DNA from: Halichondria panicea
Taxonomy: Eukaryota > Porifera > Demospongiae > Suberitida > Halichondriidae
Direction of reading: 5' to 3'
Assembly: GCF_963675165.1 (NCBI RefSeq)
Contig: NC_087381.1
Span: 4,403,378-4,467,377 of the forward strand
DNA length: 64,000 nt
Numbering within the stretch: position 1 is the first letter of the stretch; each line of letters starts with the position of its first letter. Shown piece after piece: positions 1 through 13,984 of the stretch. The position numbers were made by a program, and so were the translations under genes. The notes beneath the pieces are model-generated. The model saw only the letters and a program-made list of their open reading frames with translations, searched no databases and was not told the DNA's origin.

Positions 1-520
1 GTCAACATGCTTGTTGGTGAGAGCCTTGACCATCTCCAGGTTACCACGGGAACACTCAAGGGAGAGAGGGGTGTCTCCAGCCTTATTCACTGTAACTGTA
101 CATACAACAAGCAAATCATGGACGCTAAAACAATTGTCAAAGTTAGTAGCTACACACACATTTTGGGTCACACTGATGTTTTTGAGCAAGATATTTGATA
201 GTTTCCAAGTGTCTGTTTTTGTACGCCTGAGAGAGTGGGGTGTCACCAGCCTTGTTGACTGTGCCTGCAAACACCAATGAACTGTCAGTATTGGGCAGCA
301 ATCATGCATCACCCAAAACGGATATATATTAATGGCTGATGCTCGATAAGTAACAGTATAGTGCATGTGCAGAGCTCAGAGAAGTAGAGCTGGTCTAGTT
401 ATAGGAGTGATAATTAGTGTTATCCTACCTTTTGGATTGAGGCCCACAGTTTCCACAAGACACTTGACACAGTCCAGCCAACCATAGAATGCACACACTA
501 GCTGACAGAGTACTATCACC
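1..520 (-). CDS. Ankyrin-repeat exons, 3' part cut by window edge
   Basis: Three minus-strand exons encode successive ankyrin repeats. The first ends at 429 (its 5' edge near 505-515 is uncertain) and reads LCQLVCAFYGWLDCVKCLVE. The second, 264-160, and the third, 95 to the window edge, both begin with TVNKAGDTPLS, then QAYKNRHLETIKYLAQKH or LECSRGNLEMVKAL. Junction phases between these three exons agree (one base carried over each time). One exon per repeat with nearly identical starts suggests expansion by exon duplication. They may be the continuation of the death-domain gene just upstream on the same strand, but the phase of the first exon's acceptor does not fit the obvious death-exon donor, so an unseen exon or a separate gene is possible. 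Confidence 0.7.
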
Positions 521-613
521 TTCCTCTACAGCTGGTATATATCATTAGAACATTAAGTATAAGATAATAACATGACTGTATACATGCAGTACATGTAAAC
601 CATTAGTATAGTA

Positions 614-829
614 CCGTATTACTGGAATGTTTTGCGAGCATCAAACATTTGCGAATTTTGCGAGGGTTGATCAATTCGCATCAATAAAATCAGCAAAACC
701 TAAATTATTACTAGTAAATACACACAATCCTTGCCAGAACACAATAGTTAGATCGCAAAGGGACAAACTTTCTGCTGATTTGGCTCATTTGCAAAGGTTT
801 CTCACCCGCAAAATATTCTAGTAATACGG
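614..829. mobile_element. Inverted-repeat element (CCGTATTACT family), copy 1
   Basis: A 216-bp element flanked by TA. Left end CCGTATTACTGGAATGTTTT and the right end, read in reverse complement, CCGTATTACTAGAATATTTT. No coding capacity. A closely similar copy in the same orientation lies at 56939-57153 and a decayed one at 32115-32231. The TA flanks suggest a Tc1/mariner-type non-autonomous element; that superfamily assignment is inference. Confidence 0.8.
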
Positions 830-991
830 TAATAGGTTAAGAGTGCAATATGAGATTAATAACACAAGTAATAAAACAAGTAATGGCAAGGCTTCTAATT
901 GCACAAAGCTCGCAGCATATGTTAGTGGTGGCATAAGAGGGTGGCAATACAACATCAGTTTCGCTATACATGTAACCATGACCAGTCATTG

Positions 992-4682
<3,691 letters not shown>

Positions 4683-4689
4683 TGTATAA

Positions 4690-6285
4690 TTCTTATGAAC
4701 TCTCTACAACACTCAAGCTGACACAGCTTTAAAACTCATCCAGCTCATCCAGACACTGCATATAGCAACAACAATATTAATATGGCATGCATTATAATTA
4801 TAGTCACTGCACACTATGCAAACAGGAAAAGAAAACATTGATGTACGTAGCATCTACAAAGTAGACGTAACAGCGACACGCCCATATCAAACATGCACTT
4901 TCAGTGATCAAATGTCCACTGCGATCAAAATACCATAAACAGATCAGGTTTCTGAACTATCATTCAGCACTGCACAAGGGTAAATGGGTTGACGTTGACA
5001 GCTTCTAGTGTTTTTATTGTTGTATACGTTGCTATAATGACCTTTTTCCATTGTTCCTGGTACGGGATCACTTCATCTGCATTATGCAGTGTCTGGATGA
5101 GTTCATAAGCAATTAGAAGCTGTTATATCCAAACCCATTAAATTATACAGTAGTCAACACTCTTGATCTCTGCCCTGTGCATGTACGTGTTGTGTGCGTG
5201 TGCTTGCACTTGTTAGTAGCGTAAGTACTAGCTGCGATCTGATTGGCTAAAGGCAATGTTCTATCCAACTTAGAAAATCATGTAGCAAAGATTAGATAAG
5301 AACATTCAGATCTGATTGGCCTACGACACAAGTTAGCCAATTTTATAGAGGGTATAAATATAAAGCGTTCCACTGACTGTAAGCAGCTATTTATATAAAT
5401 GAGTATCTGTCAGTTTTACCCTAGCATGCTTGCAGAGTATATAGCGACAGGTGGTGCATGTGACTGTTGTTATTATTATGTGTATGTGTGTGCACTTGAC
5501 TAATGTGTACATTGTTTACTTAGTTAATTTGTACTGTAGCTATGGTTTCTGTTATAGGAATGTTAAGTAGGTTAATTACTTCCTGTGGAGCAGAGCCTCC
5601 TTTTTTGTGTTAACAATAGATTCTTTGTTGTAAAGAGGCCCTGCGCTTCTCTTGTTTTTGGTGCATGTATAATCTCTGTTTTGTCAGTTGTTTACTTTTG
5701 TCTATCTTGTTTAATGTTAAATCCTTGTCAAAATCTTGAGCTGACTCCGCCGCTTAGCTAGTTCTAGCACTCAACTCTGCCAACATGACCTTGTTGACCT
5801 ACTTGAGAGTATAATGCATGAGTCTTCAAGCGGCTCTTGATTTGGCTAGCATAATGTGCCTCAGCAAGTTTAAGATTTCCAAGTCGCTTGGTTGACTTGG
5901 TCTCTCTATGCCAATTGCTGGGTCTTTACAATTCCAATTATTAAGGCTTGAACCCATTAATTTAAGGTTGGCATTAAGGTAGCAGTTAGCCTCGAATCCA
6001 GGCCGATTAAAATACGTATTTTAATCGGCCTGGTCTCGAGGCTAGGTAGCAGTTGACACTGAGCCAGTGCATGATAGTTCAAGTTTTTGTTGGAAATACA
6101 CATAAGTTGGTTACATGCATTAAACTGCATGGAGTTGCCACCTGTCAGACCATTTAGCTAATTTGTTGAGGTTACTTTGAAGTAATTTGGATCGAGTCAC
6201 TGTGGGTGCATGTTCTGACTTCTCTGTAGAGTATACACAGTAATAGTGAGTTGTCTGTAAAATTTAATAGTCTGGCTGTGGATCA
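4690..6285. other. Gene-poor interval
   Basis: No reading frame with recognisable protein features. The interval is AT-rich, with the small palindromic element at 5987-6044 as its only clear structure. The 5' flank of the ankyrin/death gene is at its left end; I see no confident promoter motif. Confidence 0.6.
5987..6044. mobile_element. 58-bp minimal foldback element with 9-bp target duplication
   Basis: The element is little more than its two inverted repeats: it starts TAGCCTCGAATCCAGGCCGA and ends TCGGCCTGGTCTCGAGGCTA, with a central self-complementary AATACGTATT. The 9-mer GGTAGCAGT flanks it exactly on both sides (5978-5986 and 6045-6053). Confidence 0.85.
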
Positions 6286-6292
6286 TGTGTTA

Positions 6293-6517
6293 CCGTATAG
6301 CGCGAAATTTTCGAGGCACTTATATTTCGTGGATTGGCCTCTAAAAGCCATTTCGTTGCACAATGTTCGCGGAATGACTGCTTACCGGAAGCCACGCCTT
6401 TAGATCCTGCACGTTATAGCAGGTAAAGAACGATTTTCGTGGACTTAATTTTCGTGTGGATTGCTAACCCACGAAATCCACGAAAATTAAGCCCCTCGAA
6501 AATTTCGCGCTATACGG
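6293..6517. mobile_element. Inverted-repeat element (CCGTATAG family)
   Basis: A 225-bp element bounded by TA, with ends CCGTATAGCGCGAAATTTTC in both orientations and several GTGGA/TCCACG stem blocks inside. It carries no gene. The copy at 6915-7140 is nearly the same sequence in opposite orientation. Confidence 0.85.
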
Positions 6518-6559
6518 TATTTAGTGCATGTATGGCCGGGCCATATATAGGATTGAGCC

Positions 6560-6851
6560 TAGTCTCATGAATCAGCCGCACCTTTGGTGTCCATCTGAGC
6601 ACGTCAGATTTCCAACGTGACCAATGAGATTGCTCACAAGCATCAGGTGACTTGAATAGGAGGCAGCAAATAGTGAAACTCTACATGCGGTTGAGCAGCA
6701 AGCAGTGATGTGGCTGAGCAGAGATAGCGGATGTGGTTGCATTTTTATGGTTTGTTAGCTTGTACAGTGACGTATTACATTCCATTGTGAAATGACTTCA
6801 CGTAAAGAGTGCTCAGGCTGACACCAAAGGTGCGGCTGATTTATGAGACTA
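6560..6851. mobile_element. Element 1 of the GATTGAGCC row
   Basis: A 292-bp non-coding element with inverted ends TAGTCTCATGAATCAGCCGC and, reversed, TAGTCTCATAAATCAGCCGC, continuing through ACCTTTGGTGTC. It is flanked by an exact 9-bp direct repeat, GATTGAGCC, at 6551-6559 and 6852-6860. Confidence 0.85.
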
Positions 6852-6860
6852 GATTGAGCC

Positions 6861-8145
6861 TAGCCTCGATCCCAGACCGAGTTTTCGCTTTTATAACGGT
6901 TAGGCGAACAACTACCGTATAGCGCGAAATTTTCGAGGGGCTTAATTTTCGTGGATTTCGTGGGTTAGCAATCCTACACGAAAATTAAGTCCACGAAAAT
7001 CGTTCTTTGCCTGCTATAACGTGCAAGATTTAAAGGTGTGGCTTCCGGTAAGCAGTCATTCCGCGAACATTGTGCAACGAAAATACTTTTAGAGGCCAAT
7101 CCACGAAATATAAGTGCCTCGAAAATTTCGCGCTATACGGTATATAGGCCCGGTACTAGTTGTCTGCGCATGCGTCAGTCGTTGGTCAGATTCTGACGAA
7201 TGGATCACTTTCGTGACATTTATATTCGTGTACTATCGTGTACAGTTCCCGTTTTATCATTATTGGAATGGCTCTTAGCTGAAGCTTCTCTCTTCTCTGA
7301 AGCTTAAAAAACATTATTCTGAAGACTGAACAACAAGGGAAGAGGTATAAAACTTTGTCAAGCTTGTTAAGGTCAGATATTTTTGTGTGGGCCCTGTTCA
7401 TGTTTGGTATTAAAGATCTAGGTAGACTATAGTATCATCATTAATATGGTGGATCAAGTGAAGAGTGTGAGCTAGAGAACTTGGTGCTGCCATCATCAGC
7501 TCGTCGACAATGACACTAACCTGTTAATACGAGAAATTTAATATGTATAGATCTACATGTATTTTGAATGTCTACTTCTCTGTACAGGAGCAATGGCTAC
7601 TATCCAGCTATCCCAACATTGTTCCTCTTGGCTATACTAACGGACGAGACTGGACAGTTTAAGGTAAGGGTTTAACCGTGTTTGGTTTCTTTAATATTGT
7701 CCTATACTTACAGGACTGGAGTATGACCTGCTCGTTCGAGTGTTGCTGGGTAGCTCAGAGGCATCAAGAGAATCTACGTTTTCTCAAACAAAGTTTAACT
7801 GAGTTACGAGTTGGGGCCTAGAATCAGAGAAGTCCAGCAGCCTGCTAAATCGTTGAAACGTAATTTGAAGGCATTCAATCATCTTGAAGTTGCCCTGGGT
7901 CACTGTAATCGTGCTGCAGCACAACTGGCAACTCCCTAGGCCCTTGTGAAGCAGCTCCCTATGTGCATCTTTTGTGTACTCACTCTGTGCATTTTCTGTG
8001 TACAAATTTCGATTATTGATTTATTAAATATCTTTGCCGACCACAAATACAATGAAAATTTGACGCATGCGCAGACAACTAGTACCAGGCCTAGTTGTTT
8101 GCCTAACCGTTATAAAAGCGAAAACTCGGCCTGGGATCGAGGCGA
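6861..8145. mobile_element. Element 2 of the GATTGAGCC row (TAGCCTCGA family, 1.3 kb)
   Basis: The inverted ends are over 80 bp long: the left starts TAGCCTCGATCCCAGACCGA, the right (reversed) TCGCCTCGATCCCAGGCCGA, and both run on through TTTTCGCTTTTATAACGGTT and TACTAGTTGTCTGCGCATGC. The left arm is split by the CCGTATAG element at 6915-7140, which the right arm lacks. The 9-mer GATTGAGCC flanks it at 6852-6860 and 8146-8154. I see no transposase reading frame inside, so it is non-autonomous. A 9-bp target duplication with long ends resembles Mutator-like elements; that is inference. Confidence 0.8.
6915..7140. mobile_element. CCGTATAG-family element nested in element 2
   Basis: A 226-bp TA-flanked copy interrupting the left inverted repeat of the 6861-8145 element. 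The intact right arm of that element reads AACAACTAGGCC where the left arm has this insertion, which fixes the order of events. Confidence 0.85.
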
Positions 8146-8154
8146 GATTGAGCC

Positions 8155-8891
8155 ATAGATTGAAAAGGAAGGGGATGAAACACTCCGCGTTATGATTTCG
8201 CGATCGCGATTATTTTTGTTTTGACCGTACTCTGGTTGTATTTCAACTGTTTCTAGCTCTCCTATCCACTAGCGATCACTCAGAGGCTGGGAGGTTACTC
8301 TAGAGAAGTAAGTTTACACCACTGACAAGCTCTAACTTGTCTAAGTCCGCTGTCTTTACTCTGTTTTTAGTTTTTGTTGAGTATAGCTTGAATTACTCCA
8401 TGTCAACTTTTCTCTTTCCCTGCTGCGAAGCCTAAACAGCAAAAGACATTGCTTGACTTGGTTATTATGTATCTAAGTGCTATATAGAATGGTTTCATGC
8501 CATGGATAAGCTTTACTGTTCATAAACGTTTGCAGTATAGTCCTTCAAACTGCTTTAGTATACTTTTAGACACACCACGGGCCTTGACCTCTCACGACTT
8601 CATAGTAAGGGCTATTCCTTCTTTTATAGCATGTATTTGTTTAGTGATAGTGGTTGCGTTGCTTAGTCGACCTTTTAGAGCTATATTCTCTTTACTTTTT
8701 AGAATATTCAACATTAAAAGTGATCAATTTCACCATTTCTAGCTCTATGTACAGCACATTGTATGGCAGCCAAGACAGGTAATGAGCATGCTGACTATAA
8801 AATAATCCCTTTGTAGTTTTAGCCACGCCCTATAACGCGGAGTGTTTCACGCAAAAATTTTCGTTTCCAATCCCCTTCCTTTTCAATCTAT
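8155..8891. mobile_element. Element 3 of the GATTGAGCC row (CATAGATTGAA family)
   Basis: About 737 bp with inverted ends ATAGATTGAAAAGGAAGGGG and subterminal CACTCCGCGTTAT blocks at both sides. It is flanked by GATTGAGCC at 8146-8154 and 8892-8900. A relative at 13991-14504 has a 7-bp duplication, ATGGAAC, so the family probably starts with C and duplicates 7 bp. A short frame at 8497-8742 lies within it; I do not regard it as a gene. Confidence 0.8.
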
Positions 8892-8904
8892 GATTGAGCC
8901 CTGA

Positions 8905-11310
8905 TTTCAACTGCTGAGTGGAGAACAGGAACCTACTGGCACTTTGAGTGAAGAGGACGTGTTACCCACAGGTGAAACCGTGTCAGAGGCATTGAGGAAC
9001 AAACATCCGATCGCTCAGGGACTGAAAGAAGAGGCGCTGTACCCATTTGAGAATACTCCCCCTCACGCCGACCCTGTTATTTTCGAGTGTATTGATGCCG
9101 ACCTTATACGCCACTCTGCGAAACAAACAAAAGGTTCTGCAGGCCCATCAGGTTTAAACGCCCATGCATGGAAAAGAATGTGTTGCTCCTACAAAGAAAC
9201 CTCAGACGAGCTATGCCACTCACTCGCCCTTCTAGCCCGCAGGATTTGCACACAGTTTATTGATCCGACAATCTTGGCTCCTTTCCTAGCCTGCAGGCTC
9301 ATAGTCCTGAACAAAAACCCTGGTGTACGCCCTATAGGTGTCTGTGAAGTGGCAAGAAGAATAGTGTCTAAAGCCATTCTATTCGTAATCAAAGGAGACA
9401 TTCAAGATGCTGCTGGATCGCACCAGCTCTGTGGTGGTCAGATAGCAGGTATCAAAGCAGCCGTGCATTCGGCCAGAAGTATCTTTAATAATGAGAGTAC
9501 AGAAGCCCTTCTACTGGTAGACGCCAGCAATGCGTTTAACAACTTGAATAGAGCCAATGGCCTAATGAACATTCAAACTCTTTGCCCCCCCTTCTCCACC
9601 GCTCTAATTAACATCTACAGAGAAAGCACAGATCTCTTTTTAGGAGCCAACACCCTGCTGTCCCAAGAGGGCACCACACAAGGAGATCCTTTAGCAATGC
9701 CCTTTTATGCTCTAGCAACAAAACCCCTGATCGACAGATTGTCCACAGACACACCCGACCTAAAACAGATATGGTATGCTGATGATGCCACTGCTGCAGG
9801 CAAAATTTCAGACCTGAAGAAATGGTGGGACAACTTGACAAAACTTGGTCCATCTTTTGGTTACTTTGTTAACCCCAAGAAAACGTGGCTAGTCACTAAA
9901 GATGGCTCCCTCTCCACAGCCTCTCAGATATTTGGAGATTCTGAGGTCAACATCACCACGGAAGGAAGACCAGTGCTTGGTTCCCCAATTGGCAAACAGG
10001 AGTTCATATCTGATTTTGTAACAGGAAAAGTAACACACTGGATAGCGGAAATTGAAAAACTGTCGGAAATAGCAGACAGCCAACCGCACGCAGCCTATGG
10101 TGCTATCACTCATGGCCTTGCAAGTAAATGGGCCTACCTCTCAAGAACTACCCCAGATATTGACCAACTACTGCTTCCCCTTGAGAACTCCATTCGAACC
10201 ACCTTGCTCCCAAAACTTACAGGCAGAGACGCACCCAATGATCTCGAGAGGAGTCTATTTGCCCTCCCTGCTCGCCTAGGAGGTTTAAATATAGGAAACC
10301 CGGCGTCGTTGGCAGTCGAACAATACACATCATCACAACAGGTGACAAAACCTCTCGTTGACTTAATAGCTTCGCAAAACAAAAATTACCCCTAAGAAGT
10401 CCTCGTACACCAAATCAACACGAAGAACAAAATAAAAGAAACAAGAAGAAGTACAGGACTGCAGGTGGCTAATGAGATACAAGAGTCTCTCACACCACCA
10501 ATGCAATTAGCAACAGACCTTGCAAGAGAAAAAGGTGCCTCCAGCTGGCTCACTGCTTTACCGCTAGAAGAGCACGGATTCGCACTCCACAAAACAGCAT
10601 TCCGTGATGCCATTGCCCTTCGGTATGGCTGGCCCCCATCGCAGATCCCCACAAACTGTGTGTGTGGCCATTCTTTTTCAGTGCAACATGCCCTCTCGTG
10701 CCCTAGAGGAGGATTCCCCTCAATTAGACACAACAAGCTGAGAGACATCACAGCATCGCTTTTAAAAGAAACTTGCCATGGAGTGGCCACTGAACCGTCT
10801 CTACAACCCATCACAAGCGAAACATTCAACAGAACCACCGCAAATCGACAGAACGGTGCCCGTCTTGATGTAGTGGCTAATGGTTTTTGGGGAAGTTCTT
10901 TCGAGAGAGCGTTCTTTGACGTTAGGGTTTTTAACCCATTTGCTCCCTCGAACAGACACTCCTCTCTAACCGCATCTTATCGCCACCATGAGAACCTGAA
11001 AAAGAGGCACTATGAACAACGTATAAGAGAAGTGGAGCACTCCTCTTTTACCCCCCTGGTCTTCGCTACCACAGGTGGCCTTGGCCCAGCAGCTGGAGCC
11101 TTCTACAAACGCCTGGCCAGCATGCTCTCAGACAAATGGAAGCAATCATACAGCACCACCATTGGCTGGCTAAGATGTAGAATATCTTTCTCTCTACTCA
11201 GATCCTCCATCATGTGTCTGAGAGGCGCCAGATCTTCGAAGTCATCCTTCAACGGCCATCTAGCTGCTTCCGTGGACCTCACCATTGCGGACTCCAACCT
11301 CTCTGTCTAA
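8905..11310 (+). pseudogene. Reverse transcriptase with CCHC finger and nuclease-like tail, one in-frame stop
   Basis: One reading frame is open from 8905 to 11310 except for a single TAA at 10393-10395. The first part is a reverse transcriptase: SAGPSGLNAHAWKR, LVDASNAFNNLNR (first catalytic aspartate), TQGDPLAMPFYAL, and the YADD box in IWYADDATAAG. After the stop, the same frame gives a CCHC zinc finger (CVCGHSFSVQHALSCPRGG) and a segment with GARLDV and AFFDVRVFNP, which resembles the PD-(D/E)xK nuclease of R2-like non-LTR elements. No upstream ATG fits: the frame starts just after the GATTGAGCC element row, so the 5' end is probably lost. A run of A follows at about 11398-11417. Retroelement status is firm; the clade is not assigned. 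Confidence 0.85.
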
Positions 11311-11397
11311 ACTCTGAATAATAATAATATTATAGCTTCACATTACCCTGCCATATCTATATTTCAGCCTCAGTCACTCATTCATTACATGTTTATT

Positions 11398-11417
11398 AAA
11401 AAAAAAAAAAAAAAAAA
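11398..11417 (+). repeat. Poly(A) run behind the retroelement
   Basis: About 19 A residues directly downstream of the reverse transcriptase/nuclease frame, in the same orientation. Such a tail is expected at the 3' end of a target-primed non-LTR retrotransposon. Confidence 0.7.
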
Positions 11418-11663
11418 TTAGGAGGAGTACGCAACTCCAATAGACTGTGCACAAAAAGCATTCTTCCACTCCTATACGTCACAAATACTCTATACTGTAA
11501 CCACAACCACTTGAGATACAAGGTGTTACAATAACAATGTTGATACTACTCTCACCACATGCATCATGCAACATGACTCAGCTGTACTGTAATGAACTCT
11601 GACTCAGTGTACATACTGCAAAGAAATTACTGAAACTCCCAATAGCTATAGCTATATACAGTC

Positions 11664-12023
11664 ATGTCCAAAAAAATCTCCAAGAAGGTCAAAGAAAGTG
11701 TTGCTGATGAAGTTGCAACAGGCTGTGATTATGTACAACTTGGTGAGACCATCATTGCAAGTATTAGTGCTCTTCCTCAATTGGAATTGTATCCAGATAG
11801 GAAAGTTTTTCTCGAGGTTATTAAAGGAGAATGCAAAGAGACGTTGATAAACCTGATTCAAAGTCTATCAAATAAGTACTGCACTTTGTACAAGAACCTG
11901 AAAGGAAAAGATGCTTACATTAACCTACAAATTCAGTGGTTTGACTACATTCGGTCAATGGCTGTCTATGCACAAGAGCAATGCATTGAAGATATTGTGA
12001 CTACTTATATTGTGGACATGTGA
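11664..12023 (+). CDS. Unrecognised 119-aa protein
   Basis: A single uninterrupted frame from ATG to TGA: lysine-rich start (MSKKISKKVKESVADEV), then mostly helical, amphipathic sequence with LGETIIASISALPQLEL and KECKETLINLIQSL-like stretches, three cysteines in the second half, no signal peptide and no membrane span. I do not recognise a family. The composition is protein-like, unlike the neighbouring shadow frames. Its 3' end overlaps by about 19 bp the stop of a minus-strand frame (12005-12277), giving a convergent pair. It could also be part of a longer spliced gene. Confidence 0.45.
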   Translation: MSKKISKKVKESVADEVATGCDYVQLGETIIASISALPQLELYPDRKVFLEVIKGECKETLINLIQSLSNKYCTLYKNLKGKDAYINLQIQWFDYIRSMAVYAQEQCIEDIVTTYIVDM

Positions 12024-12842
12024 ATGGCTGGCAATAGCAAAGTGTGTGTCATGCCAATTAGGCACTGTCCAATTGAGCAAGGAAAGTCATATCGTTTGCG
12101 AGGAATTTCAAAACTTCTGATGTCTTTTTGACGAAACCCTGCCGTATCACACTTTCTCTCATACCAATCATGAAGAAGGCCAGGGCAAAGCTGGAAATTT
12201 GAGCTTCCATCAATCAATCCAATAACTTCGGACATGTTTAGATGTGGATCGATTAAGCCTATTATAATGATGAACAAGTTTAATATAGGAATGGTATAGC
12301 TAGCAGAAACATTTTACCCTTTAATCTCTCCACATTTCGTAATACAGGAAAAAGGACATCTACCTGGTACACCAAGGTACTCGACACAACGATCCTAACA
12401 GCATCAACAGGCCCAACAGCTTTGACATAAGTACACATCGAAGGAGTAATTTCCAGCCACTGAAGGGTGCTCGAGCCGTTGTCGAGCAATCGATGCTTTA
12501 CAGTTGGGGACTGTTTCAAAGCATTTAAAAGTGGTGTCCAGGCAGAGTTGTAACTAGGATAGCTCTCAGCGCAGCAGTGTCAGTCTGAGTAGACATGTCG
12601 GCTGTATCTACAGCATTTAATATTAAATGAGTACTGTACTGCTCAGTATTAAGTTCACCTGTGGCTGTGGCCTGCGCATCAGTTTCAGCACTTTTCTTAT
12701 GTCTTTTACTCCTAGGAGTAGATGCCAATATGTCTCTCGTAGAAAAAGACAAGTATCCACTAGATCTATTATAAATCCGTCTGAATGGTGGTGACCTGCC
12801 AAGTGTGGGTCTAGGTCTTCTTGGGGTCTTTATAGACAACAT
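12005..12842 (-). CDS. Unrecognised small protein, probable multi-exon gene
   Basis: Three minus-strand frames look protein-like and are co-linear. The first starts at ATG 12842 and is basic (KTPRRPRPTLGRSPPFRRIY, later STPRSKRHKKSAETDAQA). The second, roughly 12565-12363, reads SAWTPLLNALKQSPTVKHRL and TPSMCTYVKAVGPVDAVRIV and ends at a good donor (VYQ before GTAGATG). The third, about 12250-12005, holds LIDGSSNFQLCPGLLHDWYE and FEIPRKRYDFPCSIGQCLIG and ends at TAA. The join between the first two is unresolved: either a short intron using GTGAAC near 12661 or a frameshift. No family recognised. The basic start could suggest a nuclear protein, but that is speculation. Confidence 0.4.
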
Positions 12843-12968
12843 AGTGATAGTTAACTCACTAGCTATTTACAGTGCAGAGAGCTAGTGCTAGTGCAGTGTT
12901 CAGTGGAACAAAACAACTCCTGAGCTGAGGTAACATGCAATTCTGCGCAGCATAATCATCATTATTCA

Positions 12969-13544
12969 TTATGCCTCGGTGCGCATGCGCAAGCGAGGTA
13001 TACGGTAGTGTGTTTGTGTGTCTGTGTGTGTAGACTGCTACAGCTGCACAAGGATCAATGAAGTGCAAGTAAGAGTTTCTATAGGCTTCTAGTCATGTTT
13101 TCTTGGATTTTAATTCGTGGATTTGCAAAATAAAGCTTCGTTCTCGAGTTATGCCTAGTTTTGCTTACTTGGAATGCCATTGCAGCCTTTTCAGAAGAGT
13201 CCGTAGCAAAACTTGTTCACCGAATGTTGCTACTGTACTTAGTAGTTAGCTCTGCACTAGAACGCTAGCTATTGGTAGCTTCAAGAGTGAGAAGAGAGCT
13301 GCAAGGCTCTGCTGACTTGCAGCCATTAGTTTTAGACTTGAACTTTTGGCATCGATCGTTTTTAATAACAATCACGGTCGATTATTACCCACTATTTGAG
13401 TTTCCTGCGATTACATGTACAATGCAGCAAAATTAGATCATCATGATAATTATAATCAATGTGTGTATAAAAGCTAGCTAGTAGTTTTATGTTATGTACG
13501 TAGCTTTGGCACCTCCACCGAGGCATCAGCACCCGCGGTGCTTT
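12969..13544 (+). repeat. Long interspersed repeat (copy B), full length with 9-bp duplication
   Basis: A 576-bp copy from TTATGCCTCGGTGCGCATGC to CATCAGCACCCGCGGTGCTT. The flanking 9-mer CATTATTCA is exact on both sides (12960-12968 and 13545-13553), so the borders are well defined. It contains a short GT run and conserved blocks CTCGAGTTATGCCTAGTTTT and CCATTGCAGCCTTTTCAGAA that recur in the other copies. No coding frame of its own. Confidence 0.8.
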
Positions 13545-13984
13545 CATTATTCACAGTTTACACACTTTCACAGTTTATACAACAGCATGTAGTTGTGACG
13601 TAGGACTGAAGAAACGCCTACTATATGGTTTTAAGTGGAGTTTGCGTACTCTTCCTAATGAAATCTTGATTATAGGAAGGCCTGAACCACCTCAGCAAGT
13701 CGCCATGTATATGTTACCATAGCTTTCAAGTTTCAGAAGTAGACCAAAGTGAGAACTGTGTCAATTTAGCAAAAAGATAGCATGAGTGGAGGTGCATGGT
13801 GTCATTGATACTCTTTGATAAGTCATCAATGGTTTGTAGAGCAGTTGTGGCGAAGTCTGAAAACCATGTTGCAGTATAGATAGTTGTATAATAATAGCCT
13901 TGCATGTGCATGTGAATAATTATTTCTGGTGTTTTGACAGCAATTGATGTTAAACTGATTGGTCTGTAGTTGAATATAGGTGTA

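Noticed and set aside
7186-8158. Several frames of about 70 aa on both strands
   Set aside because: They fall within the 1.3-kb element of the TAGCCTCGA family and show no transposase motif.
8497-8742. Frame of 81 aa with hydrophobic stretches
   Set aside because: It lies wholly inside a non-coding inverted-repeat element, with no motif or second copy to support a protein.
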